This document shows positions 23,101 to 34,381 of a DNA stretch of 64,000 bases, in pieces. This DNA comes from Artocarpus heterophyllus (taxonomy: Eukaryota; Streptophyta; Magnoliopsida; Rosales; Moraceae), in the NCBI GenBank assembly GCA_025403435.1, contig CM046348.1:15686034-15750033 (forward strand), in the 5' to 3' direction. The notes beneath the pieces were generated by a model, which did no database searches, was not told the origin of the DNA, and saw nothing but the letters and a program-made list of their open reading frames with translations. Position 1 is the stretch's first letter. Each line of letters begins with the position of its first letter. A program made the position numbers and the translations under genes.

Positions 23101-24410
23101 GATCGATAACCTTGAATTATTGGCCATTCCCACCACGCGGCTTCCTTTATACTCTGTCATATTTTGTAGCTTGTCTCAATCACTAGTCATGTGATTCAAA
23201 CATCCAGAGTTGATGATCCAATTCTTCTCGTAGTTAATCCATCGAGTTGTAGTCACTATGAGTGCCACCTTTTTTGTAATAGCAAATGACTCTTCGGCGT
23301 CCTACTTATCGTCACTTTGACTCTTTGTCTTGGAAGTCACTACATTACTCTTTGTAGACTTTTTCTTAGGCTAGTAATTTTTAGCCATGTGGCCTTTCTT
23401 GCCACCATTATAACAATTGCAGCCAAACTTCTTTCTTTGTTTGGATTGACTACCTTTGTCGTCCGTGCTTTTGACCTCCCCTGACTGTAAACTCCCTTGA
23501 TGACGTCCCAATCTGTCATCATTTCTTCTTGATCCTTTCTTAGCATTCTGTTTAGATTTGTCTCTATCCTTATCACTAAAGAGCGCTTCTTCCTCACTTT
23601 TCCATGAGATTCCAACCATCTGCTTCACCAGTCTTTGTTGGCCAGCAAGCAAGATTTCAAACTCAACAAGTGATGGTTGAGTGGGCCAACTTTTTACAGT
23701 AGCAACAAAGCCTCTGTACTCTGGTCTCAACCCATGAACGATTGTTCTTTTCATTCTAGATTTTTTAATATGGGCCGTAGGATCAAGTTCTAAAATTTCA
23801 TGGCATAATGACTATACTTTTGAAAAATATTGATTGATCGTCATATCTTCCTATTTTTTGGATAACAACTCGTTATTTAAGAGTTGTAGTCTTGTATCAT
23901 TCTTTCATGAAAAGAGTGCGACAAAAGTGTCCCATTCTTCTTTTGGTGTTTTGGCGTCTCAAATGTGTTCCAACATTTCTTCTTCAATGTTGTCCTTTAA
24001 GCAAACATCACTTTACCTACTTTAATCTTCCATTTATGCAAGATACCGATAGCGTCCTCTATTGCTGGTTGTGTAACTTCACGACCGTTGACAACTTCTC
24101 ATATATCTTGCCCTTGCATGTATGACATCATACATGTCGCCCATGTGTTGTAATTTTGGTTGTTGAGTTTTTTTTTATTCCTCCAAGTACTTAAAGATCA
24201 TCCATCATGCTGGCAATACCTTAGTAATACCAAACAAGCTTTATCCTAGATAACAAGCTTGCAAAGTTCCAGATTAGTCATGGTACAAAGAAACCCACTA
24301 ATTACGTATAACTCTTGAGAAAACTTTTCTGATATAGAAGATTAATCAAAGCTATATCCACAAAGCATACTTAGAATTTCAAGAGAGTTTGCAATCTATA
24401 TTTGATATCA
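20184..24410 (-). pseudogene. Degenerate copia gag-pol
   Basis: Remnant polyprotein in several frames. Gag with a zinc-knuckle remnant (CNCYNGGKKGHMAKN, last Cys lost) lies at about 23371-23754. The protease active site near 23203-23211 reads NSG where the family has the catalytic DSG, followed by a stop about eight residues later. The integrase C-terminal part is near 21989-22270 (VAHVINRLP...SPFEKIWG). Reverse transcriptase lies at 21098-21620: it has DVKNAFLHGEL and LKQVPRAWY, but the YxDD box reads NMDD. The RNase H end (DNQVADLFTRGL) is at about 20200-20359. Stops and frameshifts occur throughout. In the active family this polyprotein copies the element's RNA and integrates the cDNA. Confidence 0.9.
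24398..24410 (-). other. Degenerate tRNA primer-binding site
   Basis: Immediately inside the 5' LTR, the minus strand reads A-TTGATATCAAA. The common plant copia site, complementary to the initiator Met-tRNA 3' end, is TGGTATCAGA. About 8 of 10 positions agree. Confidence 0.6.
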
Positions 24411-24412
24411 AT

Positions 24413-24838
24413 TGTTGAACAAAACACTATTAGGCAGACAATATAACTACTATTTTATTATAATAGTAAATATGTTAAGACCACTTAAAGAAAGAATTAC
24501 AACACTTAGAAACTAGCACTTTTTCTCACATTCTAAAGATAACCTCTAGAACACTCACAAGACTATCACTAGAGAACTCTTTGAAGAACACTTCTTATTA
24601 TTCTTCTACTTCTTCTTGATGACTACAAATGCAAGGATGTTGCCTATATATAGTTGTAGGCAATGAACAAGAACCATACAATTAAACAATTGTAATTAAA
24701 TTATAACTGCACACATAAATTCCATTAATCCTACCACACCTATCATACCTAACAATGAAAGTTTCTTGAAATTGGGTTTGTAATGGGGCTTGGGTTATGT
24801 AATTGGGCTGATCAAAGAAATCATGTTGATTCTTAATA
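24413..24838 (-). repeat. 5' LTR of the copia element
   Basis: About 426 bp, homologous to 19757-20183. The terminal base pair has changed (ttaata instead of ttaaca), but the position is fixed by the attca duplication that follows. Confidence 0.92.
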
Positions 24839-24843
24839 ATTCA

Positions 24844-25547
24844 CAACTATTTTTTCTCAAGGATCAAGTGCAGTCTATATCCCACGATATGACCAAATAC
24901 GGTACGTGGACCCAAGCCATGTTGCGGGGATCTCTAAATAGCTACATGGTGGTTTGAAAAGCCAAAGAATGTAAATAGGCAGATTTTATTTAGTCCAATT
25001 AGACCCTCGACCCACTTGGAAGGTCTTAAATCTAGGAGAAATTAGGATAAAATGAGTGTAGAAAAAATTAGATCAAAATAAAACAAAAAACCCAAATAAA
25101 AATAGGGATATTTACATAAATGTTACTTTTTTCAACTCAATTTTTATTTATTTCACAAAATGTTAAAAGTTCTTATTTCACAAACTTTGAGTATGTCCCA
25201 TCAAGACATATCCGCATGTCCTACAAGCAAGTAATGTATATCAGTTAATTTAAAGTATGTTAGTTCTACCTGTTGTTATTACTATTGTAGAAAGGTAATT
25301 TTTGTTAAGAATATGAAGAACTGGCTACACAACAGAATATTAATAAATGATATTTTACTTGTGTACATTGAGAAAAACAATCCTAATATTCTTGATAATG
25401 AGATTATTAAAAAGTATTTTTAAGGCATTGAAATCTGTCGGGCGCAATTTGTAGCATGCTAACAATGGATTTAGACTAAGTTTTTCTTATTTATAATTAA
25501 TGGCCCACCCCTCGGACAAAAAAATTGGCTTCGTCATTGCTCTTAGT
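24844..25547. other. Intergenic DNA, nothing recognised
   Basis: AT-rich DNA between the two copia elements. It may include decayed internal sequence of the second element, but no motif could be read before about 25550. Confidence 0.4.
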
Positions 25548-26463
25548 CCAAGTTTATAGCTGATATATTTGAGCATGGTCATCTTACTAACAATAAGACG
25601 ATCGATATATCTCTTGAGATTAATGCTCAATATTCTTCTTTTGACAGTTCTCCTTTGTCGAATCCTAGCTTATATCGTGTTGTTGTTGGTAGCTTGGTTT
25701 ATCTCACCATCACTTGTCTAGATAGTGTATATGTGGTTCATATAGTTAGTCAGTTTTTACTTTGCCTACAACAATCCATTGGGTTGTTATTCTTCGCATT
25801 GTGAGGAGATAGGTATCTCCATGGTATTTAGTGTTAGAGTTTGTACATCAATCTACTTCATATTTAGAGCTGTCTGTCTATACTCTAATGCTGATTGGGC
25901 TAGTGACCTTATAGATTGTAACTCTACCACTAGGTTATGTAATTTTCTGGGTGATTCTCTCATTTCTTGGAAGAGCAAGATGTAAGATGTTGTTTCTAGA
26001 TCCTCCACGGAGAGAATACCGTACCATAGCTTCTATAAATATAGATCGGCCTACTTTTTTGTATTGTGAAAAAAAGAGTGTTATTCAAATTGCATGCAAT
26101 TTAGTTTTCCATGAGCAGACAAAGCATAGTGAGATTAATTGTCACGTCATTTGGCATCACCTTCATGTTGACACTCTTACGTTACCTTTCGTCACTTCTA
26201 ATATACAGATTGCTTACTTGTTTACAAAATCATATTCCACTTTGCATTTTTGTTTTTTGTTTGAAAAACACTAGATGCTTGTCATAACTACATCGTAAGT
26301 TTAAGGAGGATGTTAAATTATAGTTCTTATAATTTATCTTTATTTTTAGTAAAGGTAGAATAGTCTTTTAATTATTTTTCTAGTTTTTATGAACATAAGT
26401 TTTAACTAAGCAATTCAATGAAAAATTCTAGCCTTTGTTTTCTCTCCTATTTATTAAAGTTTA
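25548..26463 (+). pseudogene. 3' fragment of a second copia element (RT end, RNase H, possible LTR)
   Basis: Three frames together read the end of a copia polyprotein. The RT tail (GSLVYLTITCLDSVYVVHIVSQ) is near 25562-25757. RNase H follows with SNADWASD at about 25884-25907 and LISWKSK. The terminal part has NLVFHEQTKHSEINCHVIWHHLHVDTL and IAYLFTKS to about 26270. At least two frameshifts are needed. A purine tract ttaaggagga (26301-26310) is followed by TGTTAAATTATAG, and a plausible end AAGTTTACA lies near 26463, so 26311-26463 may be a short 3' LTR. No matching 5' end lies within the window, so the element is truncated. It is on the opposite strand to the copia element at 19.8-24.8 kb and is a different family. 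Confidence 0.8.
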
Positions 26464-27439
26464 CAGAACCACCTACCAGTGACTTAACATCATTTTAAGG
26501 GCCCTAATGGCGCATTAATTTCGGACCCCTGTGCTTAATTTTAACTTTCAAAATGTCCTTTCATTTCCTATATGAGAATCGTAGAAAAGGTGATCTCCGA
26601 AAATGAAAAGAACAAATGTTAGTAGCGCATATATAGATATTTATCCACATTTTAGACGGGTGAAACTTGTCTTACAAAAATCTCTCAATTCCTCGCTAAG
26701 AAAATCACTCATAAATAAAATAAATAAAATAGTAAAAGAAAATAATAGTAAGAACATACAAAAATTTATAAAGGTTTACTTCAATTAAAGGCTATGTCCA
26801 CTTTAAGTTTTCTCAGGTATTGAGGTTTCATTATAAGAAAATAGATTACAATAGGTTGTACCAAGAACTAGACTTAAGCTGTTCTTTGAAGCGTGCCACT
26901 ATTTATAGGTTTTTATGGCCTACATATAGTCTTATCCGTTAAGTACAATTTGAATTCAAATACATGCTGATCTCTTATCTCATTGGCTAAATGACATTAT
27001 CGTCATTTCTTGCAGGACTTATCTGTTCTTAGTTTGTTTGATTTGATAGATTGTAATAAGATTGAGTATTTATCGTCATTTTAAAGATCTTTTGATTTAA
27101 ATAAAGACACGATTTGACTTTCGTGCCCTTCTCAGGTATTATCTTGATTGTGTTTCAGGGGATATCACCGAGGCTATGTGGGCTGAGATCTGTCTTAGGC
27201 CTTCCTGGCCCACTTATTGACTTGGGCTTTTCACAATGAGCTGACAACACCACACATAAAAAAATATATATAATATATCTACATAATGTCTTTAAATACC
27301 ATTCACCTTTTGCGGTATCTTCAAGATATAGGTACTACAATAGTATTACCAGATGATCCTGCAGTGGCTCGCCAGCATTCTCCACGCTTTAGAAAAAGGA
27401 CACCTTAAAAATTAGCTAAAAAAGGTTAAGTTAAAACCT
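26464..27439. other. Intergenic DNA, possible decayed repeat
   Basis: Contains an AT-rich stretch and text such as gccactatttataggttttt near 26890, reminiscent of other TE-like regions in the window. No gene. Confidence 0.35.
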
Positions 27440-27815
27440 CTAATTGATCGGAATAAAATAATCTTTCCTTTTTTTTTTTTTTTTGCCAATACAAAAGTAA
27501 AAAGAAAAAAAAAACCAACAACAACATTACTTTGGCCGTCACATTTGACATGTGTATATTAAGAATGATGCTTCGATGAAACGAGGGCAACCATACGACA
27601 ACATATGACGCAAGCATCTTCGTATCATCAAATTTGGACGTGGAAACGAGGAAATTATGCTCTTTGCGGTCGTTATCCAATAAAAAAAGATAATATGAAA
27701 GAAGATCATATTCACATCCACTAACGTCAGAACAATCAAAAGATTGATATGAGGATTCGCACTGATTGGAATTTTTGACCGGCTCTAATTGAGAGTTATG
27801 AAGCACGTGCGCCAG
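27440..27815. repeat. Copy 1 of a direct duplication 2.35 kb apart
   Basis: Several ordered blocks recur at 29795-30125: attgat(c/t)ggaataaaat, tgacgcaagc, caaatttggac(g/a)tggaaa, attc(g/a)cactgattgg and a (g/t)cacgtgc box. A minus-strand frame of 126 codons crosses it but looks incidental. The block order and ACGT core suggest duplicated gene-flank or promoter-like DNA; no gene is attached. Confidence 0.6.
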
Positions 27816-27849
27816 ATGTCCTTAAAGATTTTTTGACAACCTCGTCAAA

Positions 27850-27877
27850 GTGAAATGTGAAATGTGAAATGTGAAAT
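27850..27877 (+). repeat. Four-copy 7-bp repeat (gtgaaat)
   Basis: gtgaaat is repeated exactly four times in tandem. A minor simple repeat. Confidence 0.9.
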
Positions 27878-28140
27878 GAAGTCATAAAAAAGCAATTAGC
27901 AGCGGCCCAGCGAGGTGACTTTTGCTTTTGATGTTTCTTGGCGTTTTCTGCTACCGTTCCATGTCCAGATCTTAGAATTTTATTTTCATACGTTATATAT
28001 TCGACATGTTTATTAAAACATAATAGGATGCAATAAAAATTGTAAACAAAAAAAAATAAGAGTGAGAATCATTTATTCTTTTTTTAACTTTTATTAATAT
28101 ATTTGGTGATACAGTATTTAATTTTATTTTTTAGTGGTTA

Positions 28141-28300
28141 TTATTTAAAAAATATCTAAAATATCCTTTGTGTTTTGTCCAAATATCATGTTTGTCTTTT
28201 TTATTATTGAAATACCTAAAATACCTTATGTGTTTTACCTAAATACCATTTTTATCTTTTTTATTATTAAAATACATAAAAAATCTTATGTTTTTAAAAT
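28141..28300 (+). repeat. 60-bp tandem repeat, 2.7 copies
   Basis: Copies start at 28141, 28201 and 28261 (exact 60-bp steps). Each has aaatac(c)taaaat(a)cctta-tgttttaccta and ends in ttatcttttttattatt. A related, more diverged copy set lies at 35296-35455, so this is a dispersed repeat with an internal periodicity. Confidence 0.8.
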
Positions 28301-29794
28301 CATACTGAAAATACCTCTTAAAGCTATTAATTTTTAAAATTTTTATTGGGAAGTTAAAGAATGGGAGCCTCATCAATATAGTTATTAAACTATCCCTTTT
28401 AATGTTTACTTATCTATTTGATAGTGTAATAGAAAACAATCAAATTTCCTTTCCACTTGTTTATAACATATAATGTGAATTTAAGTACATATAGCATTCA
28501 TTTCTTTGATAAGAAATCAATACAGAATAGGATACAAGGGTTGACACTCATCTTTCCCTATTCCCTAGGATTGAATGAGACCTATAAAACTTTTATCATT
28601 GCTTTTATAAGTAACACACTATTAATTAAAAAATAGAATCACTTCTTTATTTATCTTTTTTATTAATTCAAAGGAACCATGCCCTTAAATTAATTGAGGT
28701 CAATGGTGTCTAAACTTTCTACCAGATGACAACTTACATTGTTTATGGGTTTTTTCTTTGTGAAAATTTTCTTGATCGTAGTATTCAGTTTCATTTGGAT
28801 TAGGTGGTTGTCTTAGGCTTGTGTTTGATAATCAACACAACATGGAGTAAATTAGGTGGTATTTCATTTCTTTACTATCATTATTGTGTTCCACCACTTA
28901 TTTTTCTTCCTTTGATTCATTTCTCCAAGCTAAAAAGACTAAAATACCCTTAGATAACACTTGTTAACGTATCTTAATCTAAAATACTTGTGATCAATAA
29001 TGTTTTTATACTCTCTAGAAGTAATGTGTTTCAAACTTGCTTATAAAAGTTATAAGATTGAAAAAACAATGGTCCAAAAGTGTTATTTCTCTAATTGACC
29101 TCACAACGTGTTCACAATTTGAAGCCTTTGGCAATGGATTATTCAATTTTGTTAATTAATTTTTTATTTTACTAAAATATCCTCGTATTTTTTTAAGAAA
29201 AAAATACTCTCATATATTAGATCCGATGCAATTGCATGTGATCTACTATGTTAAAAACTTAAGAGAAGTTAACTGAAAATATTCAAAATTCATATTACTT
29301 GTGTTCAAGAAAACATATAAACTTTGATGTTATATCATATATAATTGAGTTATAAATGAAACTTATAGCTAATCATGTAAAGATCACAAATCAATTTTTC
29401 TCGAATAAATCTATCTGAACACAACATGTTATCGGTTGTGTGTTAGCCATGTCAACCCAATTATGACTAAAGCTTGTTAACCTTGTGCAGGTGGCTTCAA
29501 GTCATGTTGTGACGTCATGACCCAAATTATCACTCTAATATAATAGGATTTTTTTTTTTATTTTTCATGTCTTGCCCCATAATTCTCTAAATAAAAGGAA
29601 CTTTTTGATACTATATTAAAAAATACCAGGTAAAAACAATTGTTACCTATTAGATTTTTATAAAGTTTTGTTAAATTATTATACTCTATTAAATTTATTA
29701 CCGGCACCAATATTTTATTTGACACTTAAAAATTGCATCCTATCAATGTACTATTTTTTTCTTATTTTACAACGCAATGTACAATAATTGATTG
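28301..29794. other. Intergenic DNA, no gene seen
   Basis: AT-rich sequence without convincing coding potential or element boundaries. Confidence 0.4.
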
Positions 29795-30125
29795 GAATAA
29801 AATGTTCTACCCCTTTTTCTTTTCTCAATTTTAAACTAAAAAAAAAGTTACTTTAGCTGTCACGTGTAACTTTAGGTCGATGCAATTTGATGTAATTGAT
29901 GACAGCAGACATATCAAATAAGATGACGCAAGCGTATTCTAGTCAGCAAATTTGGACATGGAAAAGAACAAATTAATGGGCTTATTCCGGTCCTTATCCA
30001 AGTAGAAAGGACGACGTGGAAACAAATCATACAATAATATAATATTACGCATAAATTAAGGGATTCACACTGATTGGGATATTTGACACGATTGGAATCT
30101 CTGGGTCTCGAATCACGTGCCCAGT
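29795..30125. repeat. Copy 2 of the direct duplication
   Basis: Partner of 27440-27815 in the same orientation, with conserved blocks separated by diverged DNA. It ends near tcacgtgcc at about 30112-30120, the counterpart of gcacgtgc in copy 1. Confidence 0.6.
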
Positions 30126-30773
30126 AGTAGCAGAAACAGCATGGCGGAGATCTAAAAACTCTCTCGTTTCAGACCCCAAAAAAAAAAAAAAGAAGTTAAA
30201 ACCTAAATTTGATTCTTCATCTAGAATGGTAATTGGTTGAGAATAGAGATTTTTATGATAAGTGTTTGGGATGAGAGAAGATTTTGAGCAACATTTTAGT
30301 GAAGGAAAGTGCTTAGTTTTAGGCCAATTTGAAACTTCAAAGTTGTCACTCCCTGTTAAGAAAGATGGTTTAATTCGCCAAAAAAGAAATCAGTAATTTT
30401 AATTACAAAGATCCAATTTAAAATGTCTTAAATTAAGTTGTTTTTGGCTTATGTAGTTCAAAAGTTATTTTTAGATGTGTTTAGATGGACAGATGATTTG
30501 TGCTTGATTTTTATAAGTACTTTAAAAATAAACCATCTCTTTGATGCTTTGGTGCTTATAAAGAGCTTTTTTATTTACCTCTTTAACATTGTATTTGTGA
30601 AACGACAAATTATAAATTTCATCTATATTCTTATATTATGTTACTTTTGTAACAATAAAAGCTTTTGACTAAATTAACTAAACAGATTTAAAAGAAATCA
30701 ACAAATACTTTTTCATTTACTATCGAAATAACGAAAAAGCTCTAATTTATGCTTTTCTTATAAAAGTATAAGG

Positions 30774-31140
30774 TGTCCCACATCGACCCTAGGAAGGCTT
30801 AAGCATGTTTGAATAAATGTGGCATTCAATAGTTATTCGTAATTATTGTTGATATTCTTATCGGTAATGGTTGAAGGCATCAAGTATTCAAGTAGGAAAT
30901 TCAAAGACATGTTGAATCAAAAGCCACGTCAGTAAATTTCTATTGATTATTTTTTCGACTGTAGGAACTCCTAACAACAAATTTGTAATGAAGTGCCTAT
31001 GGAGACACAGGAAATGTAGGACCCACCAGCCAGATGGATGAATAGATGGCAACTTACTCATACATTGTGTGCATAATTGTAATTTTTGGTTATAAATGGA
31101 AGCACCAGAAAACTTTGCTTCAATAACTTGTTAGGATTGG
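30774..31140 (+). mobile_element. Possible short LTR (TRIM-like) remnant
   Basis: Begins TGTCCCACATCGA, a start seen in many small plant LTR elements. It has a TATAAATGG promoter-like box at 31091-31099. The end, TSD and partner LTR were not found. Confidence 0.3.
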
Positions 31141-31590
31141 CATTTATAAAGCCTTTTATGTAATCCATTTTATGAGATTGTAATAAATAAAATTTATGTG
31201 ATTCATTAATGACACATAAATTAATTGTTTTTTGTTATATTTGTGAATAAATATCATAAGATTCATATATTTGTTATAAGCCCTTCAATAGGTGTATGAA
31301 GCATTCATATATAGAAAATATAATTTCAAAAGACATAATCTAAAAGTTTGGTTCATGAACAGTAAATAAAGTTACGGCAAGATTGTTCTGTTTTATATTT
31401 CCAAAATAAGTTGGATAATCTAATTTGTATCGTAATAATTATGATTATATAATGTATAAAGAATATATTAAAGAAAGACCATAATAGATATTTTTTTTTT
31501 CGGGGAATTACCACAATAGAGTTAAAAATCTTGTGTAATTCCATGTTGGAATTTATCGTATCATGGCTCGATAATCGTAAGTATGATGGT

Positions 31591-31680
31591 AGGATACCAT
31601 CGGTTGTCGGTTGATGTACCTGGGAAGTTTCAGTACAATATGTCTAAGTATTGTAGTAGGATACCATCGGTCATCGGTTG
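31591..31680 (+). repeat. Short duplicated motif taggataccatcggt
   Basis: taggataccatcggttgtcggttg-type text occurs at about 31591-31614 and again, with a small change, at about 31657-31680. Weaker echoes (gtaagatatcaatgattg) lie near 31893. Confidence 0.6.
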
Positions 31681-31714
31681 TCAGATCTTTTAATATTAGA
31701 TAACAAGGTATTAG

Positions 31715-31882
31715 GGGAATATTTATAAATACCATTTTAAAAGATTTACTTTTTATAAATGCACACATGCATACTTGTGGCATATTTTAACATGTAATAT
31801 AAATGATAATGTGACAAACTTTTTTAAGTGTGATTTGAATGAACACAACTTTTAAAAATGTAACATAATATATAATCTTCTC
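31715..31882 (+). mobile_element. Small dispersed repeat (diverged copy)
   Basis: Member of a three-copy family in this window (others at 49094-49276 and inverted at 59353-59520). They share a TGTGGCATaacatgtaatttt(c)tc type end. This copy is the most diverged. Non-coding, MITE-like. Confidence 0.5.
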
Positions 31883-32125
31883 AAAATGTATTATGGTAAG
31901 ATATCAATGATTGCCAGTTGGCGGTTCCCAATTTCTAGAACTTAAGTATCACAGCAAGATACCTCTAATATTAATGTAGGATACTAATAATTATATTGTT
32001 AACTTGGTATTATTAATATTATATTACATTTGGTGTTGTCAATATTGTACATGACATCACATGAAATTCTCTCAAAATTCTTTATTTTACCCTTACATAT
32101 CCTCTTTTAGAATTTAAAAATATGT

Positions 32126-32500
32126 CTTTTTTTATCATTTTGATACCCTGTATTTTAAGGAACATCACATTAGTATCTTGTCATTTGAAAAACATCAAAA
32201 TGGTACCCTAAAGTTTTTAAAAATATGATTTTGATCTCCTAAATCCAAACGAATAAATCTACATAAATGACTTTATTCGATGAGTTTTTTAATCTTTTGT
32301 TTAGATTTTTATTATAGTTTATAAAAGTAATTTGGGGTCTATTAATAAAGGGTAAAAAGAGAATTGCGCTATATAAAACACGAGCTCAGAGAATCAAACT
32401 CAAAACTACATGATATTGTTTTTATATTTTTTAAACAATAGAATATCAATGTGACATTTCATTAAAACATAGGATACCAAAATGATAAAAAAAAAAAACC
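32126..32500. mobile_element. Foldback MITE
   Basis: The left arm (tttttatcattttgatacc...ttttaaggaacatcacatt) and the right end (inverted: ttttatcattttggtatcc...ttttaatgaaatgtcacatt) are long imperfect inverted repeats around a non-coding centre. Mutator-like in style. No clear TSD was read. Confidence 0.65.
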
Positions 32501-33569
32501 TTTAAAATTTGTATTCATTAACAATTATGGTAAAAGCAAATGTTATAGATAAAGATTCAAAATAGTCTATTGGCTACGTTTCGTCTGATGTACTAATTTA
32601 CTCAAAATTTCAAGCTCCTCCTTCCAAATTAACCGAAGATGCCCAATTTTCCCACAAGCCCATTGGGCTAGTACGGAAATGGCAAGCCCAATTGAAATGT
32701 AGCACGTAGTTTCTTGATTTTCGCACTTGGTGGAATTTAAGCATTCTACCTTTGTTACTTTTTTGGCAGAACAAAATTAAACAGCAAAAATTTTGGACAA
32801 GTTAATAAAAAAATAATATGAGATTTACCGAGTAAATCTAAAATAACCAAAAGTAGTAAATCCGAAATTTACTTGATAAATTCATGACCAAAGTTTCATT
32901 AATCTGGAATTTGCCTAGTAGATCAAATTTTATTAATCTAGTATTAATCGAGTTTACTATTATGAGTTAGCAAATTAAATTCTACCGAGAGCAAATCAAA
33001 CGCGTGAAAGAAAAATAAGCAAAAAATGAACATACAAAAATTATAATGATTCATCTTTAATGTGAGAGACTAAGAATTATGTCAACTTTCGGCCATTACA
33101 AAAAACTCATAATTATGAAAAAGAAGTTTCTAAAAGAAAATCATACGCTAGTCAACTTTTTGTGTTTTTTTAACAAACCTCAATTCAACACCCCTTTATA
33201 TTGAAGAAAACAAAAAAAAAAAGCTAAATTTTACAAGTAAATAATCCTCTACATAGGGTATTAATTCTAAGGGCATAAAATGCATATCCCCACATACATG
33301 AAACTCTAAATCATATACTTTTTTTTTTATCAAGGTTTACTAATTTGAATACTTACATAACATTTATTTTTTATTTAATAATACCTAAACAAATCTTATT
33401 TTAGAATTAAAAATGCAATTGCTTAATAATTATATATAGTAAATATAGTGTTGGGGCATACGAGAATATTGCGGCCATTATTGACAATATATGCATGTAA
33501 CACGTTGGATTATATAGGTTTATATATATGTATAGAGAGAGGTTTATATATATATATATATATATATTG

Positions 33570-33935
33570 AATTATTTATTATTAACACCAATGGTCTCTA
33601 AACTTTATGGTCTCTTTCATTTTACCCCTGAGCTTTCAAAGCTTCTCACTTTATTTCATGAACCTTCAATTTTTCATTCAAATAGACGGAACGAAGCCTA
33701 CATGATTCGCACATGAGTAACTTGTAAAGATAAAAATGAAATTTTATTACTCCTATGTATGAATTATGTAGACTTAATTTTATCTATTTGAATAGAAAAT
33801 TAGAAGTTCATGGGGCAAAGTAAGGTGTTTTGAAAGTTCGGGGAGTAAAGTGGTGATTTTTAAAATTTAAAAAGTAAAATGAGATGTTTTAAAAGTTTAG
33901 AAGATAAAATAATAATTTTTAAAGTTTATAATATA
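33570..33935. mobile_element. Foldback MITE
   Basis: Arms of over 100 bp: the left reads actttatttcatgaaccttc...cattcaaatag and the inverted right reads actttgccccatgaacttc...tattcaaatag. Sequence of the 'tctctaaactttat' type near the ends is typical of plant Mutator-like TIRs. Ends are approximate. Confidence 0.65.
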
Positions 33936-33960
33936 ATAAAAGAAACCTTAAAATTCAACA

Positions 33961-34215
33961 ACACGTTGGATTGAAATTGAGTTGTCTTACGCAACAAAAC
34001 TCTTGTTGACTTTTTCATCCCATAGTTGAAGTGCTACAGTAATATCGAAAGGGTAGCAAAGGGAAATATCAATACAAAAAAAAAAAAAACATAAAGGCCA
34101 AAACGTTGGATTGAAAATGAGTTTTCTTACAAAAGAAAACTCTTGCCGATTTTTTGGTTGCATAATTGAAGTGTTACAGTAATACCGCATGAGAAGAAAG
34201 GAAATATGGATACAA
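33961..34215 (+). repeat. 140-bp tandem duplication, two copies
   Basis: Copies start at a(c)acgttggattgaaa near 33961 and 34101. Shared blocks are cgttggattgaaa(t/a)(t/a)gag, aactcttg..ga.tttttt and gaagtg(c/t)tacagtaata. The copies are about 75-80% identical. The GC-rich hairpin insertion follows copy 2. Confidence 0.82.
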
Positions 34216-34234
34216 AAAGGAGGCAAAATTCATG

Positions 34235-34381
34235 AACATTGCTATACATCTCGATCGAGCTGTGGCCCGGCCCTCTCAGTGGGGTGAGACCCACCCGATG
34301 GGTCCCACAGTGGGATCCATCGGGTGAGGTCCACCACACTGAGAGGGCCGAGCCACAGCCCCGGTGGAAAAAAAAGTTATT
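34235..34381. mobile_element. 147-bp GC-rich hairpin insertion with 11-bp flanking repeats
   Basis: The core 34259-34359 is a near-perfect inverted repeat: two 50-base arms, about 43 of 50 positions paired, with a 1-base centre at 34309. It begins gctgtggcccggcc and has cccgatggg(t/a)tcccac at its apex. It is strongly GC-rich in AT-rich DNA. The 11-mer caaaattcatg occurs exactly on both sides (34224-34234 and 34382-34392), consistent with a target duplication. An A-rich run (aaaaaaaagttatt) precedes the right repeat. It could be a foldback transposon or a retroposed structured RNA. No family is recognised. Confidence 0.72.

Larger units (their letters stand above)
19757..24838 (-). mobile_element. 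Complete, inactive Ty1/copia LTR retrotransposon
   Basis: A 5.08-kb element read on the minus strand, bounded by two LTRs (19757-20183 and 24413-24838) and an exact 5-bp target duplication attca (19752-19756 and 24839-24843). Order from 24.4 kb downward is gag with zinc knuckle, protease, integrase, reverse transcriptase and RNase H, the Ty1/copia order. A polypurine tract GAAGAGGAG (20184-20192 on +) abuts the 3' LTR. A degenerate initiator-Met-tRNA primer site abuts the 5' LTR at about 24398-24410. Many stops and frameshifts make it inactive. By hand, the LTRs differ at roughly 48 of 427 positions (about 11%), so the insertion is old, of the order of several million years. Confidence 0.93.

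Noticed and set aside
27426..27806. 126-codon minus-strand frame
   Set aside because: Overlaps one copy of a non-coding duplication; the other copy does not keep the frame, and the C-terminal part is poly-Phe/Lys from homopolymers.
30774..31140. Full TRIM element
   Set aside because: Only an LTR-like start and TATA box are visible; no second LTR, PBS or TSD, so kept as a low-confidence remnant.
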